A DNA stretch of 64,000 bases from an uncultured Oscillospiraceae bacterium (GCA_910586535.1 CAJUHS010000008.1:47143-111142), one strand, 5' to 3'; counted from the stretch's first letter, positions 34,927-43,874 are shown. Program-made: numbers and translations. The notes: generated by a model not told the origin, from the sequence alone.

Positions 34927-35241
34927 AGCAGTCCCTCCTTAGTAAAAGCTATAGCGTAAACTATACAAAACAGACTTTGTGATTTGTTTAATGATTGTAT
35001 ATGTATTATTCATTATTATATCATATATTTTCAAAAAAAGATACTGTTTTAAATATTTTCGTATGATATGCCAAAAATCCTGTATAGATATTGTCGGTTT
35101 TGCCTTTGCTTCATATCTTCGCGCGTTCGGCTATTTTAGCCTTTTAATGTGTACAGTATATACAGCCGGTTTTTTACGGCGCTATAGCACCAATCCGCCT
35201 GTTTATCATAAAATGAAATAAACAGAAACGGAGTGATTTTT
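34927..35241. other. A/T-rich divergent intergenic region
   Basis: About 315 bp between the divergent LUD and ATPase genes. It is A/T-rich in its first half. A TGTACAGTATATACAG stretch near 35150 is partly palindromic. An open frame here (from a TTG at 34979) has no ribosome site and odd composition, so no gene is called. Confidence 0.4.
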
Positions 35242-36309
35242 ATGAATTGTTTAAAATGCTTTCTCGGCGGCGCTTCCCCAAAAGGCTTCCGTACCCACTT
35301 CGGTGAAATGATAGCCGATACGGAGTACTACACCTACATAATTAAAGGCGGTCCGGGAACCGGCAAATCTACGCTTATGAAAAGGCTCGCTGAGGCTTTT
35401 CCTGATGAGGAAAAGGAGCTTTACCAATGCTCAAGCGATCCCGATTCCCTGGACGCGGCAGTGTTTAAGGAACGAAAGGTTATTTTCGTGGATGGAACAG
35501 CTCCCCACACCTTTGATCCAGAATACCCCGGAGCTGCGCAGCAGATACTTGATCTTGGAGCCTGCTGGGACGCGTCTTTGCTGAAAAAAAACAAGGAGGA
35601 TATAATTTCCGTTACTTCGGAATACCTTCGGCACCATGCAAGCTGCCGGCGTTTTATAACTGCTCTTGCGGCAGTTGCCGACGATACCTGCCAGACTGCG
35701 CGCGCGGCTCTTAACGAGGAGAAGCTGGAGGGATTTACCGAAAGACTGGCAGCAAAGCTTCTGCCGAGAAAAAAAGGCGCGGGCGAAGGAAAAACCGAGT
35801 TCCGCCAGCTTTCGGCTCTTACGCCGAAAGGGTATATTACAAACGTACCCGAAGATTACGCGGCGTATATGCTGTGCGACAGCTATTTTGCAGGTTCGGA
35901 TATGTTCCTGAGACGTTTTGCGGACATTGCTGCAAGCCGCGGCTACGGCGTAAGCATAAGCGCGTGTACTCTGCACGGGGCGGAAAGATTTGAGCATATC
36001 CTGATACCGGAGCTGAAAATAGCGTTTATGACGGCTGACCCGATAAACGCTTTGGCGCTGGAAACAAAGCAGCCGATAAACTTCCGCCGTTTTTATGACA
36101 AGAGCGCGCTTCTTGCCAAAAAGACAAGGCTGAAATTCAATGAAGCGGCCTTGAAAAACCTTCGCGGCGAGGCGGTAAAGTCCCTTGTCAGCGCAAAAGC
36201 TGAACATGACCGGCTTGAAGAATACTACATTGAGGCAGTGGATTTTGACAGTGTGAAGCGCATCGAATACGACATGATCTCGAAGATAAAGGGCATGGGA
36301 AAGCGATAA
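35242..36309 (+). CDS. P-loop ATPase of unknown role
   Basis: A 355-residue protein with two similar halves. The N-terminal Walker A is KGGPGTGKSTLMKRLAEAF near residue 37, and the strand VIFVDGTAPHTFDPEYPGA is typical of the PRK06851-type family in clostridia. The C-terminal half has no second intact Walker A but keeps a similar layout (LCDSYFAGSDMFLRRFADIA). Role unknown. ATG at 35242 follows GGAGTGA; a GTG at 35233 overlaps that site. It stands alone with its own terminator. Confidence 0.78.
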   Translation: MNCLKCFLGGASPKGFRTHFGEMIADTEYYTYIIKGGPGTGKSTLMKRLAEAFPDEEKELYQCSSDPDSLDAAVFKERKVIFVDGTAPHTFDPEYPGAAQQILDLGACWDASLLKKNKEDIISVTSEYLRHHASCRRFITALAAVADDTCQTARAALNEEKLEGFTERLAAKLLPRKKGAGEGKTEFRQLSALTPKGYITNVPEDYAAYMLCDSYFAGSDMFLRRFADIAASRGYGVSISACTLHGAERFEHILIPELKIAFMTADPINALALETKQPINFRRFYDKSALLAKKTRLKFNEAALKNLRGEAVKSLVSAKAEHDRLEEYYIEAVDFDSVKRIEYDMISKIKGMGKR

Positions 36310-36321
36310 TTTTTCTTTACT

Positions 36322-36355
36322 GGGAGCTTCGTTCTGCGGAAGCTCCCTCGCTTTT
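36322..36355 (+). terminator. intrinsic terminator
   Basis: GGGAGCTTC (36322-36330) pairs with GAAGCTCCC (36339-36347), followed by TCGCTTTT. Confidence 0.82.
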
Positions 36356-36450
36356 CAATAGATACACATTAAATAAAAAAGATGATACGCACATAAAATA
36401 CGCATCATCGTTTACATTTTGTCATTTATATTTTTCTACTTTTCGCCGAT

Positions 36451-36486
36451 AGAAGAACCGCCCCCTATGCAGACTCGGGGACGGCT
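36451..36486 (-). terminator. hairpin downstream of tRNA-Thr
   Basis: On the minus strand, GCCGTCCCC (36485-36477) pairs with GGGGGCGGT (36465-36457), followed by TTCTTCT. It probably ends the tRNA transcript. Confidence 0.55.
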
Positions 36487-36493
36487 TTCTAAA

Positions 36494-36569
36494 TGGAGCT
36501 GTCTATCGGATTTGAACCGACGACCTCATCCTTACCAAGGATGTGCTCTACCAACTGAGCTAAGACAGC
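36494..36569 (-). tRNA. tRNA-Thr (anticodon GGU)
   Basis: A full cloverleaf on the minus strand: acceptor GCTGTCT/AGACAGC, D arm GCTC/GAGC with loop GG, anticodon stem CATCC/GGATG with loop TTGGTAA (anticodon GGT), T arm GTCGG-TTCGAAT-CCGAT, discriminator T and an encoded CCA. Reads ACC and ACU codons. Confidence 0.97.
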
Positions 36570-36738
36570 TTGCTGCAACTCATAGCATAAGCTTAAAGCG
36601 GCGTATTGCGTTAATTATTATATCCCATATTTCGAGGTTTGTCAAGAGTTTTTTTAAAAAATTTTTTCCTGCGGATTAAAACGCCGTTATGCTTCCAATA
36701 ATTATGTTACTAAATAATGGAAAGGACGTTTGCAAATA

Positions 36739-37356
36739 ATGACAAAAAACAGTGTTATAAATAGTAAATACGCCGAGCTTGCTATGCTTTTGGGAATGGC
36801 GTTTTCGGTGTTCTGCGCCGGCTTCTGCGGTTTTGCGGAGGATTACCGCGATATTACTCAAACCGTGTTCAGGCTTCATATTCTTGCCAATTCGGATTCT
36901 GAGGAGGATCAGAGCCTGAAGCTGAAAGTACGCGACGCGGTGCTGGAAGAAAATTCCGATATCTTTGAGGACTGCAAGTCAGCCGAGGAAGCCGCCGCCG
37001 CCGCTCGTGAGCATATTGACGAAATAAAATCATCGGCTGAAAAAGTCCTTGCGGAAAACGGCGCAGGATACGGCGCGGAGTGCGGTATCGCGAAAATGAG
37101 ATTTGACGACCGCGTTTACGGAGACATGACCATGCCGGCAGGAGAATACCTTGCTTTGCGCGTGACTTTAGGAGATGCAGGAGGAAAAAACTGGTGGTGC
37201 GTGATGTTTCCGCCGCTGTGCCTGCCAGCGGTTTCGGGGGAAGATGCGGAGGAGGTATTTTCTCCTGAAGAGCTGGATATTCTCGAGGACCGCGAAAACT
37301 ACGAATGCAGATTTTATTTTCTTGAGTTACTGGAAAAACTTGGAAACAAGGAGTAG
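36739..37356 (+). CDS. spoIIR: stage II sporulation protein R
   Basis: Forespore-secreted signal needed for SpoIIGA to process pro-sigma-E. It has an N-terminal membrane/signal segment (residues ~14-34) and the family motifs VFRLHILANSDSEEDQSLKLKVRDAVL (~45-72), MPAGEYLALRVTLGD (~135) and NWWCVMFPPLCLPAV (~155). The 205-residue length is typical. No other spo gene is in the window. The start could be ATG 36739 or TTG 36730, which is closer to AAAGGA. Confidence 0.94.
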   Translation: MTKNSVINSKYAELAMLLGMAFSVFCAGFCGFAEDYRDITQTVFRLHILANSDSEEDQSLKLKVRDAVLEENSDIFEDCKSAEEAAAAAREHIDEIKSSAEKVLAENGAGYGAECGIAKMRFDDRVYGDMTMPAGEYLALRVTLGDAGGKNWWCVMFPPLCLPAVSGEDAEEVFSPEELDILEDRENYECRFYFLELLEKLGNKE

Positions 37357-37513
37357 ATACTCAGCTTTTTTAATTCACAAAAAGTTAAAAATACGTTGCT
37401 TTTTTCCTGCATTTTCCTTTCAATTATTCAGAAAATTTTGAAATATTAATAAAATTATTATAATTCACTAAAAAAATAAATAATTTTTTGTGTACTAATT
37501 TTTTGAAATCCAC

Positions 37514-37542
37514 TTGTGAAAAACCAAAATATATGGTATAAT
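37514..37542 (+). promoter_or_regulatory. promoter of DivIVA-like gene
   Basis: TTGTGA (37514-37519), a 17-bp spacer and a perfect TATAAT (37537-37542). Confidence 0.7.
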
Positions 37543-37610
37543 TTCAATGTATCCAGGTGTGCGTTGTTTGCTGCGCCGGAACTCAGAACTGATAATTGGA
37601 GGTATTCACA

Positions 37611-38630
37611 ATGGATGGAACCGGTTTTCTCAAAACAGTAAGAGTCGGAGGCTTTGATAAAAAGGACGTTCTTGCTTATGTCGATGAACTGAACTCGAAA
37701 ATTTATGCTCTTGAAGCCGAATTGGACGAAAAGAAAGCTCTTCTTGAAGGCTCCGGCGGCGGAGGGGAAAGCAGCGAAAAGTACGAGGAGCTTCTCGCGG
37801 CGGATAAGTCCAGGATAACCGAACTCCAGACTAATAACGATTCTCTCAAGCTCCAGATGAAATCAATGGAAGACGAGCTTGCAGAAAAGGATAAGGAAAT
37901 AGAAGAATGCCGCGCTCAGATCGCCGAACTGGAGGATCAGCTCCAGGACGCTAAGAATAAGGCGGCTACAGCTCCAGCGCCGGGCGGCGACAACAGCGCG
38001 CTCGACTTGAGCAACGTATTTATAGAGGCTCAGAAGACCGCTAACACTATCGTTACCCAGGCTAAGGAAAACGCCCGCAAAATGGATGAGGACGCTAAGA
38101 AGCTTGCCAATCAGGTGGTCGACGACGCTAACGGAAAGGCTTCCACTATAGTAAAGAACGCCGACGAAAAGGCTTCGAGGATACTCTCCGACGCTGAGGA
38201 CAAAAGCTCCGAAATGCGCGCGGCTGCCGATAAGATCAGAAAAGAAGTTGAGGACGAGATCGCCGAGATCGACGAGAACGTTATTAAGCTCAGGGAAGTT
38301 TTGGAAATGTTCTCCGACGAAAGCCTCGGAAGACTCAAGGCAGCAAAGGAACAGATCGACAACGCTCAGAACTCTATCAGAAAGGGCAAGTCTTCGACTG
38401 TCAAGCCCGCGCCTGCGCCTAAGGCTGCCGCTGCTCCCGCGCCCGCTCCTGCACAGGAGTCCGCGCCACAGAATCCCGCTCCCGCCCAGAATGCTATTCC
38501 GAAGCCCGCAAAGCCCGCGTTTGCAGGCTTTGATATGAGCGAGCTTGAAAGTCTTACAAAGGCTGCTGAAGCGGAGGCTGAGGCGGAAGCCGATCTTAGC
38601 GCAGACGGCATTTCGCTTTCTGATATATAA
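37611..38630 (+). CDS. DivIVA-like coiled-coil protein
   Basis: The N-terminal segment VGGFDKKDVLAYVDELNSKIYALE (residues ~10-33) matches the DivIVA/GpsB membrane-targeting and coiled-coil start. Heptad-rich coiled coils follow at ~25-125 and ~140-255, then a Pro/Ala-rich linker (~265-310) and a short acidic C-terminal tail. DivIVA proteins mark cell poles and division sites. GGAGG precedes ATG at 37611. The fumarase beta gene starts 5 nt after its stop with no ribosome site, so the two are translationally coupled. Confidence 0.82.
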   Translation: MDGTGFLKTVRVGGFDKKDVLAYVDELNSKIYALEAELDEKKALLEGSGGGGESSEKYEELLAADKSRITELQTNNDSLKLQMKSMEDELAEKDKEIEECRAQIAELEDQLQDAKNKAATAPAPGGDNSALDLSNVFIEAQKTANTIVTQAKENARKMDEDAKKLANQVVDDANGKASTIVKNADEKASRILSDAEDKSSEMRAAADKIRKEVEDEIAEIDENVIKLREVLEMFSDESLGRLKAAKEQIDNAQNSIRKGKSSTVKPAPAPKAAAAPAPAPAQESAPQNPAPAQNAIPKPAKPAFAGFDMSELESLTKAAEAEAEAEADLSADGISLSDI

Positions 38631-38635
38631 TACTT

Positions 38636-39193
38636 ATGGCTGAGGTTTATGAAATAAACGTTTCCGAACTGCGCGGCTTCTGTCCGAAGCTGCGCGCCGG
38701 GGACAAGGTTCTGTTGTCGGGGTACGTCTACACCGCCCGGGACGCGGCTCACAAACGGTTTGACGCTATGCTTGATAAAGGAGAAAAGCTTCCTGTCGAT
38801 ATTGAAGACGCAGTTATCTATTATGCAGGTCCGACGCCTGCTCCGGAGGGAAAGCCTATAGGCTCATGCGGTCCGACGACTTCGGGACGAATGGATAAAT
38901 TTGCTCCGAGGCTTCTTGATCTGGGACTCTGCGCTATGATAGGCAAGGGCGAACGTAATGAGGAGGTGCGCGCTGCCGTTTCACGCAACAGTGCGGTGTA
39001 CTTCTGCGCAATAGGCGGAGCGGGCGCTTTGGCGGCAAGCTGTGTAAAAAGCTGCGAGGTAGTGGCTTTTGAGGACTTGGGATGCGAATCGGTCAAGCGG
39101 CTGCTTGTTGAAAAATTTCCCGTAACGGTGGCTGACGACTGCCGCGGCGGCGATATTTTCAGCGAGGGAAGATCGGCTTATGCCGAGGCTTAA
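38636..39193 (+). CDS. class I fumarate hydratase beta subunit (C-terminal domain)
   Basis: The 185-residue protein is the C-terminal domain of class I fumarase or L-tartrate dehydratase: LRAGDKVLLSGYVYTARDAAHKRFD (~20-45), YYAGPTPAPEGKPIGSCGPTTSGRMDKF (~62-90), MIGKG (~101) and AIGGAGAL (~122). It lacks the 4Fe-4S alpha domain and no alpha-subunit gene is adjacent. It depends on translation of the upstream DivIVA-like gene. The enzyme would interconvert fumarate and malate if the alpha subunit is encoded elsewhere. Confidence 0.88.
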   Translation: MAEVYEINVSELRGFCPKLRAGDKVLLSGYVYTARDAAHKRFDAMLDKGEKLPVDIEDAVIYYAGPTPAPEGKPIGSCGPTTSGRMDKFAPRLLDLGLCAMIGKGERNEEVRAAVSRNSAVYFCAIGGAGALAASCVKSCEVVAFEDLGCESVKRLLVEKFPVTVADDCRGGDIFSEGRSAYAEA

Positions 39194-39301
39194 ACAGTAA
39201 ACAGCAATATTATTGACATATGTTTTTTGTAAGAAATTACTTGAATTTATTTTATTTGTGAAAAGGCGGCTTGATGCTTTAAAATTTTACAGCGCAGTAT
39301 A

Positions 39302-39342
39302 AAAGGCGGACTGTTTGCATTCTGCGGACAGTCCGCCTTTGT
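39302..39342 (+). terminator. intrinsic terminator
   Basis: AAAGGCGGACTGT (39302-39314) and ACAGTCCGCCTTT (39328-39340) are perfect 13-bp arms. Confidence 0.88.
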
Positions 39343-39445
39343 CGTTGTTTAAACCGCTTGATTGTTAAAATTACCAAATACAATTGTCGATTATTGTTCT
39401 TACTCACAAAGTATACAAATTTAGTCGGAAATTTTCTGAATTTCC

Positions 39446-39475
39446 TTGACAATATGCGCCGGTTAATGATAAAAT
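39446..39475 (+). promoter_or_regulatory. promoter of sigma-factor gene
   Basis: TTGACA (39446-39451), an 18-bp spacer and TAAAAT (39470-39475). It lies 80 bp upstream of the start codon. The stretch between it and the terminator at 39302 holds nothing else recognisable. Confidence 0.65.
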
Positions 39476-39557
39476 ATTATACAGTAATTATTTTTATAGC
39501 CGTATAACTGTATGACGCGGTTTGTCAGGCATATGTCCTTGGATTGGTGGTAAGGCA

Positions 39558-40196
39558 ATGAGCTGCTTGTATCCGGATGTTAACAGCTCAGGGTTAAAAA
39601 AACCCGATTCGCTGGAATTTGATTCGCTCGAAGATATCGAGCTTGTTGAGATTTCCCGCTGCCAGGCTAATTCGGTCATCGGGAAGCGCGCTGTTTCCAC
39701 GCTCATTTCGCGCTATATGCGGCTTGTTAGAAAAAAAGCCTATGGTTTTGCGAGAGATTACGCGGAACCGGAGGATCTTGCGCAGGAGGGTTTTCTGTCC
39801 TTTCTGAACGCTGTAAATTCTTTCGATCCGGGGCGGGGGACAAAATTTTCATCATTTGCGGATGCATGTGTTACAAACGGCATAAAATCCGCAGCGGTGA
39901 GAATGAGAAGAAACGCGGGGCAAGGCTCTGCGGGGAACTTTGAAGAAAATGCGGAGGACGGTTCGTCCCCGGAAAATATCTGGTTTGAAAAGGAGAAAAT
40001 GCTTGGCATTTACGATGAGATAAAATCGCTTCTTTCAAATCTTGAATGGGATATTTTCAGGCTGTATCTGAGCGGCTTGTCCTACGGCGAGATCTCAGAA
40101 AGGCTGGATATTCCGCTGAAATCCGTTGATAATGCTGTTTTTCGGGTGAGGAAGAAGCTGAGAGTTTTGTTTTCCCCCGGTAATACGGACATTTGA
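39558..40196 (+). CDS. sigma-70 family alternative sigma factor
   Basis: Region 2 is clear: LISRYMRLVRKKAYGFARDYAEPEDLAQEGFLSFLNAVNSFDPGRGTKFSSFA (residues ~47-100) with the DLxQEG core-binding motif. Region 4 follows at ~155-205 (LEWDIFRLYLSGLSYGEISERLDIPLKSVDNAVFRVRKKL). There is no region 1 or 3. Its organisation resembles SigH-type sporulation/competence factors. ATG at 39558 is chosen; an upstream TTG at 39522 has no ribosome site. A tRNA-like element begins 7 nt after its stop. Confidence 0.88.
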   Translation: MSCLYPDVNSSGLKKPDSLEFDSLEDIELVEISRCQANSVIGKRAVSTLISRYMRLVRKKAYGFARDYAEPEDLAQEGFLSFLNAVNSFDPGRGTKFSSFADACVTNGIKSAAVRMRRNAGQGSAGNFEENAEDGSSPENIWFEKEKMLGIYDEIKSLLSNLEWDIFRLYLSGLSYGEISERLDIPLKSVDNAVFRVRKKLRVLFSPGNTDI

Positions 40197-40202
40197 ATAT
40201 AC

Positions 40203-40281
40203 GACCAGGTAGCTTAACTTAAAGTCAAGAGCGTTGCTTTTTTAAAGGCAAAGGTGGCGGTGCGAATCCGTTCTCAGGTCC
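40203..40281 (+). ncRNA. degenerate tRNA-like element (lysine-like)
   Basis: The stretch folds as a cloverleaf with defects. The acceptor GACCAGG (40203-40209) pairs with TCAGGTC (40274-40280) with one A-A mismatch. The D stem is GCTT/GAGC with a 13-nt loop lacking GG. The anticodon stem TTGCT/GGCAA encloses an 8-nt loop TTTTTAAA, so TTT would be the nearest anticodon. The T arm is GGCGG-TGCGAAT-CCGTT with TTC changed to TGC. No CCA is encoded, and a seven-T run follows. It may be a tRNA pseudogene, an odd tRNA or a tRNA-mimic RNA. Confidence 0.5.
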
Positions 40282-40308
40282 AAATTTTTTTAAGCGAGGG
40301 AAAGCAAA

Positions 40309-40584
40309 ATGTACGAAGACAAAACATTGGTTTGCAAGGAATGCGGAAACGAATTTACCTTCACAGCCGGCGAGCAGGAGTTCTATGCGGAAAAGGGCTT
40401 TGTTAACGAGCCTCAGAGATGCAAGAGCTGCCGCGACGCAAGAAAGAACAGCGCAAAGGCTGAAAGAGAAATGTTCGAGGCAACCTGCGCTTCATGCGGA
40501 GGACCTGCAAGAGTACCCTTCAAACCCAGAGAGGACCGTCCTGTATATTGCAGCGACTGTTTTGCAAAGATGAGAGAAGAATAA
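40309..40584 (+). CDS. double zinc-ribbon protein
   Basis: The 91-residue protein has two treble-type zinc ribbons: CKECG...CKSCRDARK (residues ~9-44) and CASCGG...CSDCFAKM (~62-88). It belongs to a family widespread in clostridia, with the conserved EFTFTAGEQEFYAEKGFVNEPQRC core. Function unknown, possibly RNA or ribosome related. GAGGGAAAG precedes ATG. It follows the tRNA-like element by 25 nt, so the two may share the sigma-factor transcript. Confidence 0.85.
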   Translation: MYEDKTLVCKECGNEFTFTAGEQEFYAEKGFVNEPQRCKSCRDARKNSAKAEREMFEATCASCGGPARVPFKPREDRPVYCSDCFAKMREE

Positions 40585-40684
40585 TTCTCGTCATTATCTG
40601 TCTGATTTTCCTGAGTGAAAGACTGCGGACGGCGCGTAAGCGGGTCTGTTTCTAACCGCTCTTTTTAATGGAATGTCGGTCTAA

Positions 40685-40728
40685 GCGGAATTTGCGGTTT
40701 TACCGCAAATTCCGCATTTTGTTTTTTA
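40685..40728 (+). terminator. intrinsic terminator of zinc-ribbon gene
   Basis: GCGGAATTTGCGG (40685-40697) and CCGCAAATTCCGC (40703-40715) are perfect 13-bp arms, followed by ATTTTGTTTTTT. Confidence 0.9.
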
Positions 40729-40779
40729 ACAAATGACTGCAATCATGCAGCCATAAGAAAAAAATTCACATTGATACTG

Positions 40780-40808
40780 TTGAATTTTCAGTATGCATAT
40801 GCTACAAT
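40780..40808 (+). promoter_or_regulatory. promoter of hybrid kinase gene
   Basis: TTGAAT (40780-40785), a 17-bp spacer and TACAAT (40803-40808), giving a ~125-nt leader. Confidence 0.7.
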
Positions 40809-40814
40809 CATAAT

Positions 40815-40940
40815 AATTGCCGTGTAACTTGTACGCGGCTATGCGGCGCAAAAACCGCAGGACATTGCGCCGGTCAATTTATTCCTGCCGAAGTACTTAT
40901 CTGAAACCCGGCGGGCATTAATATGGAGGAGTGATCTGTT
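40815..40940 (+). ncRNA. structured 5' leader of hybrid kinase gene
   Basis: Three consecutive hairpins: GCCGTGTA/TACGCGGC (40819-40839), GGCGCAA/TTGCGCC (40845-40871) and CCTGCCG/CGGCGGG (40884-40925). The second can be replaced by GCGG (40843-40846) with CCGC (40855-40858). The third ends just before the GGAGGA ribosome site. No known riboswitch class was recognised. Confidence 0.45.
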
Positions 40941-43874
40941 ATGAACAGAACGCAGAAGCTTAAAACTTTGGGTTTTGCGCTTTTGTCGGTACTGATCATT
41001 GCCGCGATAGGTGTTTATTACATAGCGTCCGTTCACAGATCTATGTGGAATCAGTCCGTTACCGATATTCTTGAGGTAACTGCTCAGGGAAGCCATGCTT
41101 TCGACGTTTACGCCGCTAAGGATGCTGAAATGCTCCGCAGTCTGACGCTTATCATGGAGAAAGAAGAATCTGACGGTCATGCGGAGATAAGCGGACAGCT
41201 TTCAGTCCTCGGCGAGTCGGAAAACGATTACTTCGTTATTGATATGGACGACGGCGACGTGTTTTCAAACAGAAGCACGGACGTAATAACGATCAGCGGG
41301 GAGGCTCTTGCGTTTTTTGCTGCTCTTGGTGAAAACGGAGTATGCGAGCCTGACGTAAGCGTGCTTACAGGACGAAATGTTATGTCCTTCTATGAAAGAT
41401 TTGATTTTGCCGACGGCGATAAGGGTATCATTGTTGAAGAGCTTCTGCTTTCGTCCGTTTCAAATGAATTTTCACTTACTTTTTTCAACGATACCGGATT
41501 TTCCCATATCATAAACAGCGAGGGCGATATATTGGTACGGTCAAGCCATAAAAACAGCAGCCGCAGCTTTAACAATATCTTCGATGTTATTGATGTTAAC
41601 GGTAATGACGATGAAGAACTTCAAGCGTTCAGAGACGCTCTCGGAAATCAGCAAAAGGGTTCGGCAAGATTTATGTACCGCGGGGAAATGTATGTGTACA
41701 CCTACGCTCCTGTTGAAAGTATCAGCGGCTGGTACGTTATTTCGATAATTCCCGACAGCGTTATTATGGAGGACGCGGAAAACGTTGTAAAAAGCTCTCA
41801 GATGATCCTGTTCATTATCGGAATAGGAATTGTGGTTTTTGCGGCGTTTTTGATAATCATGCGCCATAACTACAGAAGCATTCTGGGAATGGAGCAGGAG
41901 CTGAAATACCGTGAACAGCTTTTCAGTATACTTTCCAACAACACTAACGACGTGTTTCTTATGTCCTCTATCGACGGAAGCACAGTCGAATATGTAAGTC
42001 CCAACATTGAGCGTGTAATGGGTCTGTCTGTAAGGGAAGTAAAAAAAGACCTGCTTGTGATAAACAGCACCCTTTGTTCCAATGAAAACGAAATAGGTAA
42101 AGAGCTTATCAAAAAAATTGTGCCGGGAAAGCCGCTTTCCCTTGAAAACGAGCGTATACACGGCATAAGCGGCGAGCACAGATGGTTCAGCGAGTTTATT
42201 TACTGCACTGAGGTAGACAACACCGAAAAGCTGATAGCCGTGCTTTCAGACAGAACTGCCGAAAACAGGAACCAGGCCGCTCTTGAGGAGGCTCTCAATA
42301 TTGCAAGGGAAGCCAACAACGCCAAGAGCACGTTTCTCAGCAACATGAGCCATGATATCCGCACGCCTATGAACGCTATCGTAGGCTTGTCAACGCTGCT
42401 CCAGAGGGACTGCGACAAGCCTGAAAAGGTGCGCGAACATACCAAAAAGATAATCGCTTCAAGCCATCATATGCTGGGACTTATCAACGATATCCTTGAC
42501 ATGAGCAAGATTGAAAGCGGAAAGGCTTCGATAAACTTCACGGAGATAAATCTTGCCGAGATAGTCGAGGAGCTGTCCACTATCATAAAGCCCCAGGCAA
42601 AAGCACGCGGACAGAGCTTTGAAATATCGGTCAGCAATATCCAGCAGGAGTATCTGGTCGGCGACAAGCTTAGAATAGAACAGATCATGATAAATCTGCT
42701 GTCAAACGCCGTCAAGTACACTCAGGACGGCGGCAGGATAGAAATGATAATGGAACAGATTCCGGGCGGCGCGAAAAATTACGCGCGTATGAGGTTTACC
42801 GTCAGGGACAACGGCATGGGTATGTCAGAGGAATATCAGCAGATAATTTTTGCTCCGTTCACCCGCGAGATAAACAGTACCACAAACAAAATACAGGGTA
42901 CAGGTCTGGGAATGGCGATCACAAAAAATCTTGTCGACCTTATGGGCGGAACTATTTCCGTGGAGAGCAAACAGGGCGAGGGAAGCTCCTTTGTTGTTGA
43001 GCTGGAGCTTCGTATGCAGGAAACGGATATTGACAGAAACTTCTGGAAAAACCACGGAATTGGAAGTATCCTTATTGCGGACGACGACCCGGATGTATGC
43101 GCGAACATCACGGGCGCAATGGAGGGTACGGGAGTTGCGGTACAGTGCGCTTCCGACGGTCTGAACGCGGTTGAAATGGCAAAGGAGGCTCACGGAAGAG
43201 GCTCCGAATACGGCATTGTGATACTTGACTGGAAAATGCCGGGGCTGAGCGGTGTGGAGACCGCACGCAGGATAAGACAGACGGTTCCCGGAAACGTCCT
43301 TATAATGATACTTACCTCCTATGACTGGAGCGATATCGAGGAGGAGGCTATGGCGGCGGGTATAGACGGATTCATGCCGAAGCCGTTCTTCCTGACCAAC
43401 TTCAAGCTTGCGGTGGAAAGGATACGCACGGGAGGCGGAGTTTCCGAAAAAGAAAGTGAGATATCCATAGAAAACAAGCGGATACTTATTGCCGAGGATA
43501 ACGAGATCAACGCGGAAATTCTTATTGAGCTGCTCAGCGAGATCCCCGGTCTGAACTGCGTAGTTACCGAAAACGGTCAGGAGGCTTTCGATAAATTCAC
43601 AAGCTCCGCGGCGGGCGAGTACGACATTATCCTTATGGACGTCCAGATGCCCGTTATGAACGGATATGAAGCTACAAAAGCTATCCGGACTTCGGGACGT
43701 CCCGACGCTGAAACTATACCCATTGTCGCAATGACTGCCAACGCCTTTGCCGAGGACGTAAAAGCCGCTCTTGACGCGGGTATGAACGCCCATGTCTCAA
43801 AGCCCGTGGATCCCGACAGGGTACTGGAGGTGCTGAGGGAATTTACAGGCGGGAACAGCCGGATAGGACAGTAA
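40941..43874 (+). CDS. hybrid sensor histidine kinase with two receiver domains
   Basis: A 977-residue membrane kinase. Membrane helices lie at ~8-28 and ~287-310 and enclose a Cache-like outer sensor. A PAS domain (~325-430) follows, then HisKA with His471 in NMSHDIRTPMNAIV, a HATPase domain (~575-690, NAVKYTQDGG, DNGMGMS, GTGLGMAI), receiver 1 with Asp763 (VILDWKMPG) and receiver 2 with Asp900 (ILMDVQMPV). No HPt domain is present, so a phosphotransfer protein elsewhere is expected. No partner regulator is adjacent. Transcribed alone, with a structured leader. Confidence 0.93.
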   Translation: MNRTQKLKTLGFALLSVLIIAAIGVYYIASVHRSMWNQSVTDILEVTAQGSHAFDVYAAKDAEMLRSLTLIMEKEESDGHAEISGQLSVLGESENDYFVIDMDDGDVFSNRSTDVITISGEALAFFAALGENGVCEPDVSVLTGRNVMSFYERFDFADGDKGIIVEELLLSSVSNEFSLTFFNDTGFSHIINSEGDILVRSSHKNSSRSFNNIFDVIDVNGNDDEELQAFRDALGNQQKGSARFMYRGEMYVYTYAPVESISGWYVISIIPDSVIMEDAENVVKSSQMILFIIGIGIVVFAAFLIIMRHNYRSILGMEQELKYREQLFSILSNNTNDVFLMSSIDGSTVEYVSPNIERVMGLSVREVKKDLLVINSTLCSNENEIGKELIKKIVPGKPLSLENERIHGISGEHRWFSEFIYCTEVDNTEKLIAVLSDRTAENRNQAALEEALNIAREANNAKSTFLSNMSHDIRTPMNAIVGLSTLLQRDCDKPEKVREHTKKIIASSHHMLGLINDILDMSKIESGKASINFTEINLAEIVEELSTIIKPQAKARGQSFEISVSNIQQEYLVGDKLRIEQIMINLLSNAVKYTQDGGRIEMIMEQIPGGAKNYARMRFTVRDNGMGMSEEYQQIIFAPFTREINSTTNKIQGTGLGMAITKNLVDLMGGTISVESKQGEGSSFVVELELRMQETDIDRNFWKNHGIGSILIADDDPDVCANITGAMEGTGVAVQCASDGLNAVEMAKEAHGRGSEYGIVILDWKMPGLSGVETARRIRQTVPGNVLIMILTSYDWSDIEEEAMAAGIDGFMPKPFFLTNFKLAVERIRTGGGVSEKESEISIENKRILIAEDNEINAEILIELLSEIPGLNCVVTENGQEAFDKFTSSAAGEYDIILMDVQMPVMNGYEATKAIRTSGRPDAETIPIVAMTANAFAEDVKAALDAGMNAHVSKPVDPDRVLEVLREFTGGNSRIGQ

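Noticed and set aside
34979..35221. An 80-codon open frame starting at TTG
   Set aside because: No ribosome site, atypical composition, and it lies in the divergent promoter region.
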